DNA of 64,000 nt, taken from Pseudoflavonifractor capillosus (GTDB lineage Bacteria > Bacillota > Clostridia > Oscillospirales > Oscillospiraceae). Positions 26,401 through 34,699 of this stretch are shown piece after piece. The DNA lies in contig NZ_JACSNZ010000003.1 of the NCBI RefSeq assembly GCF_016902575.1, forward strand, positions 62,001-126,000, given 5' to 3'. How positions within the stretch are numbered: the first letter of the stretch is position 1; each line of letters opens with the position of its first letter. A program made the translations under genes and the position numbers. The notes under the pieces are model-generated. The model was not told the DNA's origin and did no database searches. It saw only the letters and a list, made by a program, of their open reading frames with translations.

Positions 26401-26540
26401 CCCATTTCCGGGAGAAGGGATGTCTGCCGTTCATCTACCACGGAGAAGGTGCTTTTGGTTTTCTCCTGCCCGGTAAACAAATCCACCACAGCGTTGACCG
26501 CCTGGGTTTGGAAGTCCTGGGACTTGAATTTTAGTTTCAC
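23412..26540 (-). CDS. Type III-like restriction subunit (Res), DEAD helicase-nuclease
   Basis: A 1042-residue superfamily 2 helicase resembling the Res subunit of type III restriction systems. Walker A is EMETGTGKTYVYTK, the DEAD-equivalent is DEPQSVDNT, and motif VI-like sequence follows SALREGWDNPNVFQ. The C-terminal part contains a PD-(D/E)xK nuclease pattern: YNPDWAVYL, then YFVLETKGD. With Mod at 27091 it would cleave DNA lacking the cognate adenine methylation. It is the last gene of the minus-strand block. The neighbour's stop overlaps its ATG by four bases, so the operon is continuous. Confidence 0.88.
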   Translation of the reverse strand: MKLKFKSQDFQTQAVNAVVDLFTGQEKTKSTFSVVDERQTSLLPEMGQGNALYIDQETMTANMHAVQKRNNLPLTSTAEDCQFCIEMETGTGKTYVYTKTIFELNRKYGFTKFVIVVPSVAIREGVYKSFEITKEHFGLQYDNVPCRYFIYNSAKLSDVRQFATSSNIEVMIINIDAFKKAENIINQAQDRLNGETAMGFIQNTHPIVIIDEPQSVDNTPKAKEAIATLNPLCVLRYSATHREKINLLYRLTPVDAYQMGLVKQIAVSSNQIAGGFNQAYVRLLSVSNDKGFKARVELDVKGKTGAVTRKAVTVKPGDDLYLLSGQRDLYEGYTVAGIDCTPDFEHIEFGNTQEVKLGKAIGDVDENIVKKAQIRRTIETHLDKELRYLEKGIKVLSLFFIDKVDKYRHEDGTPGIYATMFEACYQELMAKPQYAVLQERFTTDVSKVHNGYFSQDKKGRLKDTKGDTQADDDTYNTIMRDKEWLLSFECPLRFIFSHSALREGWDNPNVFQVCTLIEQKSTFTCRQKVGRGLRLCVNQDGERIEDKNINVLHVMANESFSEFASTLQKEIEDETGVKFGVLQLSLFSGMVYEARRDVEKQVTTEQAQAVVEALKTAGVVNEAGQVATVVKPKEVELPKALEPIKEVVQDIIEKAQPVAVESLAGTTYTETVVEEHTVTHEEATELLEHFEQKGYITSTGKVKDTMKNALKNGTLDLPKKYEAARERFEQIIANADRKPPVRDASRDVVVRLNKQVMLSPEFLELWSKIKQKTAYRVSIDTEQLVKNCVKAFQEMPHIPKTRLVSQTADIYIQQSGISHMEREMRTMDIANDYQALPDIITAISDETLLTPATVNRILVESGRCGDFLNNPEAFLEQAVELIRNHRHALAIDGIRYVKLDGQEYYVQEIFDTAELLANLDRNAVKVEHSVYDYVVYDSSTVEKPVAVALDNDPDVKMFFKIPSRFKIETPIGTYNPDWAVYLNKNGEEKLYFVLETKGDTSFMHLKTSEQLKIHCGKEHFKALNAGVELETATSWTELRERL

Positions 26541-27085
26541 TGTTGATCCTCCGATTTAGGGAAAAGTCCTCGCTGGACATTATCGCTAATCAGCATTTTT
26601 ATATGATCTATTTGAGGAATTCCGTGCTGAAATCTTCGGTTGCACCTTACACACTTTAGATAATCACAAAAATCGTCGCCATACACCAAAGGTGAACCAC
26701 AATAATTGCATACCGGATGTAGGTCATCTACATAATATCTTCCAAAAGAATCTCGACGCCATTTCCACTCCCAGTTCCAACCGTTAATACTGTCTTTTTG
26801 GTATTGTATCCATAAAGGATTCGACTGCTTATAATTCTTAGCGTTGCCAATCTTAAATAGGATGAACAGTATTCCTATAATAATTACCATTGCAACTACT
26901 ATCCACCAAACTTTAATGTTGAATTGGAGGAAGGAAGTTACACAGTTTATTATGAAGGATAAAATATTTTTAGCAGTGCTTAGAAGTTGCCTGTTCTTTA
27001 CCATATCGTAAAGCACTGTCAATATAAAGCTGAGGATAACTGGGATAATTGCAACGATAACAGGATGTTTTAGAAGCCTTTTCAT
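26537..27085 (-). CDS. Small membrane protein with zinc-ribbon-like Cys pairs
   Basis: A 182-residue protein with two predicted membrane helices (about 10-28 and 55-78) and a soluble C-terminal domain. That domain contains two CxxC pairs (CNYCGSPL, KCVRCNRRF), a probable zinc ribbon. It sits between mod and res, five bases after mod and overlapping the res start by four bases. I do not recognise the family. Its placement inside a restriction-modification operon suggests a defence-associated accessory or membrane effector, but that is inference. Confidence 0.65.
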   Translation of the reverse strand: MKRLLKHPVIVAIIPVILSFILTVLYDMVKNRQLLSTAKNILSFIINCVTSFLQFNIKVWWIVVAMVIIIGILFILFKIGNAKNYKQSNPLWIQYQKDSINGWNWEWKWRRDSFGRYYVDDLHPVCNYCGSPLVYGDDFCDYLKCVRCNRRFQHGIPQIDHIKMLISDNVQRGLFPKSEDQQ

Positions 27086-27090
27086 TTTTC

Positions 27091-28944
27091 TTACACCAAC
27101 TTTAATTCAATCCCATGATCCCGCAGGATGTAGTAGGCATTGGCCATGGCGGTATCGTCGGCAAAGCTGTCACGGGAGATAATGATTTTCGCCGGGGCGT
27201 ATTCGGTCATTTGCTCCACGTCCTCCGGCTGCACGTCCTCGGCCAGACAGATCAGCAGCAGGCAATCATCGCCCACGCCATAGACAGTCTTGTTGTTGAT
27301 GGAGAACGGGGTCACGGAGTAGGTCAGCGGCACACCCAGCTTCAGCATGATTTCATAGATCATATCCAGGTCCGTGCGCTCCGGCTTTACTCGGTGGATC
27401 ATGGTGTTCATCCGCTGGTATAGCAGGTCAAGCTGCTCATCCTCAATGGGGGTAGCGTCCCAGGTTTTCAAATTGGAGGTGTCCAGCTTAAAGACACGGA
27501 AGCCCACGTCCAGAGAGTGCTTGTCCTCATCCATGGTGACTTGGGTATGTTCCTCCAGAATTTTCTTTCCGGCCCGTCTGATTCGCTCCTTGCCGATCTC
27601 ACAGATATTCTTGTACCCGGCCTTGTACGCCTCGCTCTTTTCGTCGCACAGTTCGGGGAGCTGCACCAGTATAAAGCGCCGGTTGCCGCCGTCCTCGGCG
27701 TTGAGTTGCATCACTGCATGGGCTGTGGTAGCGGAGCCAGAAAAGAAATCGAGAATGATGTCATCTGTGTTAGACGCTTGGGATATTACTTGCTTAATAA
27801 GCTCGACTGGCTTTGGAAAATCAAACAGATACCGATTGAACAATCCACCAATTTCCTTGGTTGCAGTATTTGTGTAAGCACCAGTGCTGAAAATAGACGA
27901 AAAACCAGGGAGATTGTCGGACAGCTCATGCAAGAATGATTTTTTGCGTGGACGCCCATCTGGGTTATCGGGCCAGATAATCCTTTCTTCTTGAATAAGC
28001 CGATTCATAGTGTTCCGATCATACCGCCAGCCTTTTTCGGGACAACCGTAGTTTCTACCATCTGCGGGATTGATTAAATCATAATGCAAATTTGGACGTG
28101 CATCAGCGGTAGCCAGGCCCACCATATTAGCGCTTGTCCAGGGGCCACGGGGGTCGTTATCGGGATTCTTGTATTGTTCTATTTTTCTGTCAGTCCCACG
28201 GAATACCCGATGTCCGAATTGCTTCGTATAACACACGATGTACTCGTGGTCTATTGAAACACCAGTAATATTACGATTGTCTTTATTCTGCCTACTTTGC
28301 CAAACAAATTGAGCTACAAAGTTTTCTTCGCCCAAAATTTCGTTGCACAGCTTTTTGAGATTATCAATCTCGACATCATCTATTGAAATGAAGATGACAC
28401 CATCATCCCGCAGAAGATTTGCCGCCAGACGTAGGCGAGGATACATCATATTAAGCCAGTTGGTGTGATAGCGCCCCATGGTTTCCGGGTTGCTCTTGGT
28501 GGTCTGTTGGGTCACTTCCTTGTACCGTGCCATGGGATCGGCAAAATCATCGGCATAGACAAAATCGTTGCCGGTATTATACGGTGGATCAATGTAGATC
28601 ATCTTCACCTTGCGATAATAAGCCGTTTGTAGCAGCTTCAAGACCTCCAGGTTGTCGCCTTCAATATAGAGGTTCTGGGTGGTATCCCAGTCCACACTTT
28701 CCTCCCGGCAGGGACGCAGGGTACCGGTGGATCGCTTCTGAGCCAGCCGCAGGCAGTCTGCCTTGCCCTTCCACTCAAACTTGTATTTTTCAAAATCGTT
28801 GTCGATGTACTCGCCGCACAGAGAAAGCAGCTTGTCAATGTCCAGCTTGCCCTCGCTGACGCACTCGGGGAATACCGAGCGTAGCTTGTCCAGGTTGGTT
28901 TGCTCTATGTTCATGGAAAACCCGTCCATTGTATGCTCAATCAT
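27091..28944 (-). CDS. Type III-like adenine DNA methyltransferase (Mod)
   Basis: A 617-residue beta-class N6-adenine methyltransferase, with catalytic DPPYNTGNDFVY (near 120) preceding the SAM-binding DFFSGSATTAHAVMQ (near 400), the motif order of type III Mod subunits. It should both recognise and protect the target site and guide Res. The first methionine was taken as start; MNIEQTN ten codons later is an alternative. The gene overlaps the preceding 218-residue gene by four bases, indicating coupling. The two small membrane-associated neighbours are not standard for type III systems. Confidence 0.9.
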   Translation of the reverse strand: MIEHTMDGFSMNIEQTNLDKLRSVFPECVSEGKLDIDKLLSLCGEYIDNDFEKYKFEWKGKADCLRLAQKRSTGTLRPCREESVDWDTTQNLYIEGDNLEVLKLLQTAYYRKVKMIYIDPPYNTGNDFVYADDFADPMARYKEVTQQTTKSNPETMGRYHTNWLNMMYPRLRLAANLLRDDGVIFISIDDVEIDNLKKLCNEILGEENFVAQFVWQSRQNKDNRNITGVSIDHEYIVCYTKQFGHRVFRGTDRKIEQYKNPDNDPRGPWTSANMVGLATADARPNLHYDLINPADGRNYGCPEKGWRYDRNTMNRLIQEERIIWPDNPDGRPRKKSFLHELSDNLPGFSSIFSTGAYTNTATKEIGGLFNRYLFDFPKPVELIKQVISQASNTDDIILDFFSGSATTAHAVMQLNAEDGGNRRFILVQLPELCDEKSEAYKAGYKNICEIGKERIRRAGKKILEEHTQVTMDEDKHSLDVGFRVFKLDTSNLKTWDATPIEDEQLDLLYQRMNTMIHRVKPERTDLDMIYEIMLKLGVPLTYSVTPFSINNKTVYGVGDDCLLLICLAEDVQPEDVEQMTEYAPAKIIISRDSFADDTAMANAYYILRDHGIELKLV

Positions 28945-29597
28945 TTTCCTTGTCCCTCCAAAACTCGTTCCTTCTCACATTCCAGATATTTTTGAGTAAT
29001 TGAAACCAACCGTTTCCGAAATGATACAAGATTTTCTGCCGCCAAAAGGAATTGTCTTATATGTGTATCTCTGTATTCCTTCGCAGCATCTATGGCATCA
29101 GAGGCGGGCACAACACCAGTCAAATCTTCTTTGCGCTCCAACACTTTTTTATAGGCAGACAGAAATCCATCTGGGTCTCGCAATCCATTGGAACATAATT
29201 CCGCAACTGAATTGCTAAACCTGACTTTATCTGCAACCGCCAATGAATCATCCAAGATAGTACAAAACTCTTGAAAAAATTGATTTTCATTACTGAGAAG
29301 CAACTTTATTTTGTAGTGTGCCGTCTCCAGCAGATGATACCGTTCATATATTTCTGCATCTTTTCCTTCGTACTCTTCCTCGTTTAAGGCCATAAAGCTT
29401 AGCCAATGAGCGTCAAGCATAGAAATATATTGAGAAACATTATCAGTGAGCTGAACATACCGACGCTCATAATCTGCCATGCGAAGATTATACCCTTGCG
29501 ACTGCCGTTGATTGAAAAATGCTGTCACCAAGTTTGCTCCAGCAAGCACAGCAGTAATAATAATTCCAATTAAAGTTATAATATCAGCAGTTTCCAT
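28941..29597 (-). CDS. Membrane-anchored coiled-coil protein
   Basis: A 218-residue protein with one N-terminal membrane helix (about 6-28), then a helical, coiled-coil-like body (QRQSQGYNLRMADYERRY and onward) facing the cytoplasm. It shares its last bases with the start of mod, and its first base with the end of the SNF2 gene (TAATG). This strict overlap on both sides says it belongs to the same functional unit. No family is recognised; an anchoring or sensing role is possible. Confidence 0.65.
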   Translation of the reverse strand: METADIITLIGIIITAVLAGANLVTAFFNQRQSQGYNLRMADYERRYVQLTDNVSQYISMLDAHWLSFMALNEEEYEGKDAEIYERYHLLETAHYKIKLLLSNENQFFQEFCTILDDSLAVADKVRFSNSVAELCSNGLRDPDGFLSAYKKVLERKEDLTGVVPASDAIDAAKEYRDTHIRQFLLAAENLVSFRKRLVSITQKYLECEKERVLEGQGK

Positions 29598-32254
29598 TAA
29601 ATATTTCTCCGTATTGCCACTACAAATTCCCGTTGTACCTTTGCCGTCAGTCTTTCTTTGTCGGCAAAGGCTTTTATTTTTTCTTCCAGCTCCATGTCAA
29701 GCCGCATGGCGTCAAAGAACTGGTTCTCCTGCCGCTTCATGTACTCTTGGCGTAGCTGGTTGATTTTCTTCTGCGTAGCCAGCCGTTTCAGCCGGTCGCC
29801 GGTGACGGCCTCCAACTCCGCCTGTGCCTGCTGCACCTGGCTGTCCAGAGTGTTCAGCTCACGGCTCAGTGCCGCCTTATCAGCCGATACCTGTTGCTTC
29901 ATCCGTTCCATTTCCTCGGCCTGGGCCGGGGACAGGCGCTCCAGCTGTGCCGCCAGCAGCGCCTTTGTCGGCACCAGATCATCCAGCGGGTGGGGACGGC
30001 TGCTCCCCTTTAACCAATGGGGAGATCTCCGCTCATCCTCGGTGTAGCCCTCCACCGGCAAGTCCAGGATGCTGCGGCAAGCTGCATCGTCCATGGCCTT
30101 GCCGCTCTCCGTCAGGCCGCACAGCACGGCGTGTTCTGTGCGGCTGGAGCCGGATACCAGAGTGACAGTATAGAGGGCAATCCGGCACGGCTCCGGCACC
30201 GTTGGGATGGTCAGGATGCCCTCGTTGGCACTCTCCAGCTCATGGAGAATCCCATGGCCTATGATGCTGGAAAGGGTAAGCTGCCCGGACTTGGGCTTGA
30301 AGTCCTTTGCCATGCCGTACACCTTCTGACTGCGATAGGGCCGGTTCCGGCTCCCCGTCCAGTAGTAGAACAGCACCGGCAGCTCCCGGTACTCCGTGGC
30401 CGTGATGGTACGGCTGGCTTCGTCGATGACAAAATGGCAATCGTCGTTCTTTTCATTGTAACGGTTAAAGAACCATTTGGCAATCTCCCAAAGGTCGTTG
30501 TTCAGCTCCTGCCCACGGCGGTTCACATATTTGGGGTTGATCTTCACCTTGTCAGCCAGTTCCTTGGTGAAGGTGGTAAACAGAATATCCTCCGCTGCGG
30601 AGACGGTCTGCCGGTTATCCTCCTCGTGGGCATCCAGGGTCTGGCGGTATGCCTGCTCAATCTGCGCCCTGGGCCGCAGCCGCTGGGCAATGACCGGAAA
30701 GGCCGCTTTTACATCATCGGTAAAGCCGCCCAGCACGTCATCGGTAATGCCAAAGACACCGTCGGTCACCAGCATCCGCTTGTTGACCAGCTCCAGCTTG
30801 CGGACGTCGGCAAAGTTGTTCTTGTCGATAAAGGCCACGGACAGCACATCGTTTTCCTGGCCCAGCCGGTGGCAGCGGTCGATTCGCTGCTCCAGCTTCA
30901 AGGTGTTGTACGGCAGGTCGTAGTGGATGATGAAAGCGGCCTCCTCCAGATTGAAACCCTTGGCACCGTTGTCGGTGGAAATCAACACATCGCCGTCCTC
31001 TTTGAACTGGCGGATCACGGAGTAATCGGCGCTGCCGTTGTAGGCCAGGGTGCGGTACTGGCCGGAAAGAAGATTCTGGAGCATCTTCTGGGTTTCCACG
31101 CTTTCGGTGAAGATAACGGACTTCCGTGCGGCTCCCGTTTTCTTCATCAGGGAAAACCCCTGTTTGAGAACAGCCAGCAGCTCACTGGCCTTTGCATCCT
31201 GTGGGATGCTTTCTGCCACGGCCTGAATCTCTTGCCATTGGGTCAGCTCCTCCGCTGCGTTCTCCAGCCCCTGGAGCCGCTTGACGATGCCCTTGATGGT
31301 TTGCAAAATCGCCGCCGTAGAGGAACCCAACAGGCCCAGCAGCCGTAGAGCCAGGTCATATTGGTTCATTTCAGGAAAGGCTCTCTTTTCCGGCTGGTTG
31401 ATGTAAGCATACAGCAGCTCATAGAGCTGCCGCTCCGTCTTGCTGGGGGTGTACTCCACGGTCAGCAACACACGCTCTGTCACCTTGGCGTAGTGCTTGG
31501 CCTGGGAGCGGAGGGTGCGGAAACAATAGCGGCTGACCTGTTCGCTGAGTTCCGGGTAGTTCTCCGGTCGGCGCAGATACCGGGCCAGAAACTCTTTTTC
31601 TCCCGGCAGCAGCGTTTCGTCGATGAACCAGATCAGGCCGTACAAGTCCATAATGTTCTTTTCGATGGGGGTGCCAGTCAACAGCAGCTTGAAGGAGTCT
31701 CCGGCGATCCGCTTGAGGGCCTTGGCCTGTTTGTTGTCCTCCTGGTAGACTGGAGAGAGGGCATTGGCCTCTTCAAACACCGTCAAGTCCCAGTTGACCA
31801 CCTTTGCGGCCTCCTCGTTGTCGGCAGCAAAATCATAGGTGGTGATAACGATGGCATCCTGGATAAAGGCGTTGGGATGGTCGGGGGCGCTGTGGGCCTG
31901 CCATTCTTTGCGGCTGGTCAGAACCACATAGGGAACGGTATAGAATCGCTCCAGCATTTCCGTCCATTGGTGCAGCAGGTCGGCATTGGGAATGACCAGC
32001 AGAATCCGGCTGTATCCCTCCAGCCACTTTTGATTGATGACCAGCATGGCCTCATGGCTCTTGCCCATACCGGCTTCATCGCACAGGACAGCTCCCTTTT
32101 GATAGGGAGAACGCAGGGCAAAGCTGGCCGCTGCAATCTGGAACGGATAGATTTCAATATCCGATGATGCAAAGACCGGGATGAACCGCTCATCCTCCGG
32201 TAGCTGCTCCAACAATCGAGCCTTGTAATAGGCATGAAACGGTGTTTGCAGCAT
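29597..32254 (-). CDS. SNF2-family helicase in the defence operon
   Basis: An 885-residue SNF2-type ATPase. Residues ~35-55 hold the Walker A variant CDEAGMGKSHEAM; FEEANAL lies in the place of DEAH; the C-terminal helicase lobe shows GAKGFNLEEAAFIIHYD and QRIDRCHRLGQ. The C-terminal ~250 residues are helical with a long coiled coil (about 790-860). It is the first gene of the tight SNF2-218aa-Mod-182aa-Res run and has its own promoter at 32294. SNF2 proteins in defence loci translocate on DNA; a role as an additional sensor or motor beside Res is likely but inferred. Confidence 0.85.
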   Translation of the reverse strand: MLQTPFHAYYKARLLEQLPEDERFIPVFASSDIEIYPFQIAAASFALRSPYQKGAVLCDEAGMGKSHEAMLVINQKWLEGYSRILLVIPNADLLHQWTEMLERFYTVPYVVLTSRKEWQAHSAPDHPNAFIQDAIVITTYDFAADNEEAAKVVNWDLTVFEEANALSPVYQEDNKQAKALKRIAGDSFKLLLTGTPIEKNIMDLYGLIWFIDETLLPGEKEFLARYLRRPENYPELSEQVSRYCFRTLRSQAKHYAKVTERVLLTVEYTPSKTERQLYELLYAYINQPEKRAFPEMNQYDLALRLLGLLGSSTAAILQTIKGIVKRLQGLENAAEELTQWQEIQAVAESIPQDAKASELLAVLKQGFSLMKKTGAARKSVIFTESVETQKMLQNLLSGQYRTLAYNGSADYSVIRQFKEDGDVLISTDNGAKGFNLEEAAFIIHYDLPYNTLKLEQRIDRCHRLGQENDVLSVAFIDKNNFADVRKLELVNKRMLVTDGVFGITDDVLGGFTDDVKAAFPVIAQRLRPRAQIEQAYRQTLDAHEEDNRQTVSAAEDILFTTFTKELADKVKINPKYVNRRGQELNNDLWEIAKWFFNRYNEKNDDCHFVIDEASRTITATEYRELPVLFYYWTGSRNRPYRSQKVYGMAKDFKPKSGQLTLSSIIGHGILHELESANEGILTIPTVPEPCRIALYTVTLVSGSSRTEHAVLCGLTESGKAMDDAACRSILDLPVEGYTEDERRSPHWLKGSSRPHPLDDLVPTKALLAAQLERLSPAQAEEMERMKQQVSADKAALSRELNTLDSQVQQAQAELEAVTGDRLKRLATQKKINQLRQEYMKRQENQFFDAMRLDMELEEKIKAFADKERLTAKVQREFVVAIRRNI

Positions 32255-32293
32255 GGCATTATCCCCTCCTTTGTCCCTGCATTCTTTTTGTCT

Positions 32294-32322
32294 ATTATGT
32301 CAGATTTTAGGGGAAAAGGCAA
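32294..32322 (-). promoter_or_regulatory. Promoter of the SNF2-Mod-Res operon
   Basis: On the minus strand TTGCCT (32317-32322), a 17-base spacer and CATAAT (32294-32299) form a good housekeeping-type promoter. It lies 40 bases upstream of the SNF2 start and just after the terminator of the preceding gene. Confidence 0.7.
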
Positions 32323-32333
32323 TGTATGAAACA

Positions 32334-32372
32334 GATAAACGGGAGCTGCCCAATAAGCAGCTCCCGTTTATC
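32334..32372 (-). terminator. Hairpin between the TPR-nuclease gene and the SNF2 operon
   Basis: A 16-bp stem, GATAAACGGGAGCTGC and its complement, around a seven-base loop. There is no long U-run, but the stem is strong. It separates the two transcription units. Confidence 0.7.
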
Positions 32373-32423
32373 TGGGCAGTGCTATTCAGTGAAAAACTAT
32401 GCGAAAAGAGGAGCTTTTAAGTT

Positions 32424-33965
32424 TCAAATTTCAGTATAGGAAATGCTATACTCAAAAAGACGCATTTGCGAATCCTGTTTGACTTTTCTTTTAAGTTCAG
32501 AAGTAGGACTGTTCAAACATATAAGGCCGTAAACGTGTTGTCCAGACTTTGCAATATCCGCTTCAACCCATTCGATATATGTTTTGGTTTGCGCATAAGC
32601 ATCATCATAACCGGAATCTTTTTTTAGCTCAATCACATAAAGGTCGTTATTATTATCCGTTGCTAAAATATCAAGTCTACCTGTACGAAGAATAAATTGC
32701 CTGCCGTACACGCCCCTTTTTTGATAGACCTTTAGTGGAAGGCCAAAAACCGGAATGCCCTGTTCCATTCTCTGAATTAGTTCATCTTCAAGAAGTTTTT
32801 CACTGGTAAATTGATGCTTTTTTATTCCTATGTTGATCGTGGAAGTGTCTACTGTGCTATCTTGAGAATCTGTATCGACATCACACTTTTTTGTTGCCAG
32901 GGGACGTTCAATCCGAGCAATAAGTTGTTTTGACACTTTGTATCCGCTTTTCTGAACGAATTCTTTTGCCTTGTCTGGTTGAACTAATGCCAAATAAGTA
33001 CGAACGAGATTGTTTGCTGCAAAGCGTATATCTCTTTTCTCAGATAAGCATTTACAAAATACATCTTCAGCATCATGGTATTTCTTCTGCTTAAACAGAC
33101 AATAGCCCAGGTTATTCAAGGCGTTTTCTGCCCCTGGAAAAACTTCTAATGTTTTCCTGTAATATGCTTCTTCTAACTGATAGTTGCGCTTTTTCCCATA
33201 GCACCAAGCCATCCAAAAGTAAATGTTATCTGTATAGAATATTCCTACACGATCTTCTACGTCCTCATATTGTTCTAAATACGATAGAGCGTTGCTCCAC
33301 ATTTGCATATTGTAATAAGTGTATCCCAATAATTCTTTTGCCAAATATATATCGCTGTTAGTTTGCAACACTCGTAATAACGCATCTGCAATATCTTCAT
33401 TTTTTGCCCCGTAATAAACGCTTTCCAATGCCTCACACATTTCTGGAATACCTATACATACGCCGGGTCTATCGAGCAGTTCTCGCAAATAACTCCACAT
33501 TCCAGGAATGCCTTCTTTTAGCGGTAAGACCAGACAATAAATAAAGTCTGAGCATGACATTTCTTCATCTTCAGCCAAATAACGCTTTATCTTTGCAGGA
33601 ACATACTGTGCGAGCCTTTCGTTAATTGCTCCAGATTTTCCGGTAAGTAAGTCAATTACTGCAAAATATATTTGCTTGATGGGATCACCATTCGATAATC
33701 TCATAACAGAATTTCGGTATTCGATAAAGCAGGGATCTTTCAGAACATCGTATTTCATTAGTTCTGAATATCTGAGATACCCCATTGTCAAGCTATCTAA
33801 AAGCAAGTCACAATATTTACTCTGCAAATCGTCATGTAATACAGGGGGGGCAGATATTATAACATTTCGGCATTTTTGAAAATTGGGTTCCTTAGAAAAA
33901 TCAAGTTGGTCATATACCCGGAAAAGCTCGTTTTGATAATGAATAAGTTCCATAGAATCTGCCAT
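32424..33965 (-). CDS. TPR protein with a C-terminal nuclease-like domain
   Basis: A 513-residue protein. The middle (about 210-350) contains helical pairs of TPR type (ALSYLEQYEDVE, AENALNNLGYCLFKQKKYHDAEDVF). The C-terminal ~120 residues resemble a PD-(D/E)xK or NucS/DUF91-like nuclease: GRLDILATDNNNDLYVIELKKD. The start at 33965 has CAGGAGG before it; the frame is open a little further. It lies next to the restriction operon on the same strand but with its own promoter, so a defence function is plausible and unproven. Confidence 0.7.
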   Translation of the reverse strand: MADSMELIHYQNELFRVYDQLDFSKEPNFQKCRNVIISAPPVLHDDLQSKYCDLLLDSLTMGYLRYSELMKYDVLKDPCFIEYRNSVMRLSNGDPIKQIYFAVIDLLTGKSGAINERLAQYVPAKIKRYLAEDEEMSCSDFIYCLVLPLKEGIPGMWSYLRELLDRPGVCIGIPEMCEALESVYYGAKNEDIADALLRVLQTNSDIYLAKELLGYTYYNMQMWSNALSYLEQYEDVEDRVGIFYTDNIYFWMAWCYGKKRNYQLEEAYYRKTLEVFPGAENALNNLGYCLFKQKKYHDAEDVFCKCLSEKRDIRFAANNLVRTYLALVQPDKAKEFVQKSGYKVSKQLIARIERPLATKKCDVDTDSQDSTVDTSTINIGIKKHQFTSEKLLEDELIQRMEQGIPVFGLPLKVYQKRGVYGRQFILRTGRLDILATDNNNDLYVIELKKDSGYDDAYAQTKTYIEWVEADIAKSGQHVYGLICLNSPTSELKRKVKQDSQMRLFEYSISYTEI

Positions 33966-34002
33966 ATTTAAGTTCCTCCTGACAGCATTGTTGACTTTTA
34001 TA

Positions 34003-34011
34003 TTATAGCAT
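34003..34011 (-). promoter_or_regulatory. Promoter of the TPR-nuclease gene
   Basis: On the minus strand, an extended -10 TGCTATAAT, 37 bases ahead of the start codon. No good -35 is seen. Confidence 0.55.
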
Positions 34012-34045
34012 ATCATGTAGCTTTCAGGTGGGAAAATGTGAATAT

Positions 34046-34077
34046 AGACCCCACGGAAATATAATTCCGTAGGGCCT
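34046..34077 (-). terminator. Terminator originally ending the RHH-like gene
   Basis: AGACCCCACGGAA pairs imperfectly with TTCCGTAGGGCCT. Before MTnSag1 inserted, this hairpin lay directly after the stop codon of the 238-residue RHH-like gene, now 1.7 kb away. Confidence 0.7.
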
Positions 34078-34181
34078 AGTGAAGTAATACTTATTTTTTA
34101 GGCTATGTCACAACAAACAGTTGATAAATAGCCATTTTTATAGGGGAGTATCAGAACTCCCCTACAAACTGTTATTTGCAG

Positions 34182-34676
34182 TTATCTATACTCATTTGGA
34201 ATTTCGATATGAAGTGTCTCACACAATAACTTCACATCATGTGCATCATTTTCATCAAACTCGTATCCCAGATGGAACATTACTTGACTATATGGTTCAA
34301 TACAGGAAACCTCTATTTCCTCAATTCTTCCTTTACCCGAAAAAGTTTCTACCGGAAAACAATCCCCATCATAAAGAATTTCACCTTCGTCCGTATATTC
34401 AAAACAATGCAAATCAATAATTCTGTTTTTCAAATCTTCCCATACAGTATGGTTCAATGTTGTATATTCCATCTTAATCTCATAAAAGCCATTAGCTTTC
34501 ATTATTTCTATAAAGTTCTGATAATCGTTCTTTTCTACAAAAATGTCAATATCATTATGGGCTCTTGACTGATATCCAAGAAGAGCATCTACACCCCAGC
34601 CACCATCAAGAAAGACTTTAATCTCCGCATCTATTGCAAATTGAAGAATCTGTTTTACATCTGTTATATTGACCAT
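34182..34676 (-). CDS. lnu(C): Lincosamide nucleotidyltransferase Lnu(C)
   Basis: A 164-residue nucleotidyltransferase that inactivates lincomycin and clindamycin by adenylylation. The catalytic motif is visible as GGWGVDALLG followed by HNDIDIFVEK, the GxxG/DxD signature of this fold. The ATG at 34676 has GGAG ahead and gives exactly the length of Lnu(C); the frame upstream is open but lies before the RBS. It is directly downstream of the transposase and on the same strand, as in MTnSag1. I recognise it from memory of the family; Lnu(P) is a close relative of similar length. Confidence 0.85.
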   Translation of the reverse strand: MVNITDVKQILQFAIDAEIKVFLDGGWGVDALLGYQSRAHNDIDIFVEKNDYQNFIEIMKANGFYEIKMEYTTLNHTVWEDLKNRIIDLHCFEYTDEGEILYDGDCFPVETFSGKGRIEEIEVSCIEPYSQVMFHLGYEFDENDAHDVKLLCETLHIEIPNEYR

Positions 34677-34699
34677 CTTATCATCTCCACAAATTCTAA

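Noticed and set aside
23322-26534. A 1070-codon open frame on the plus strand
   Set aside because: It is antisense to the res gene, whose helicase and nuclease motifs are clear; the plus-strand translation has no family character and is rich in H, L, V and G, as expected for a shadow frame in G+C-rich DNA.
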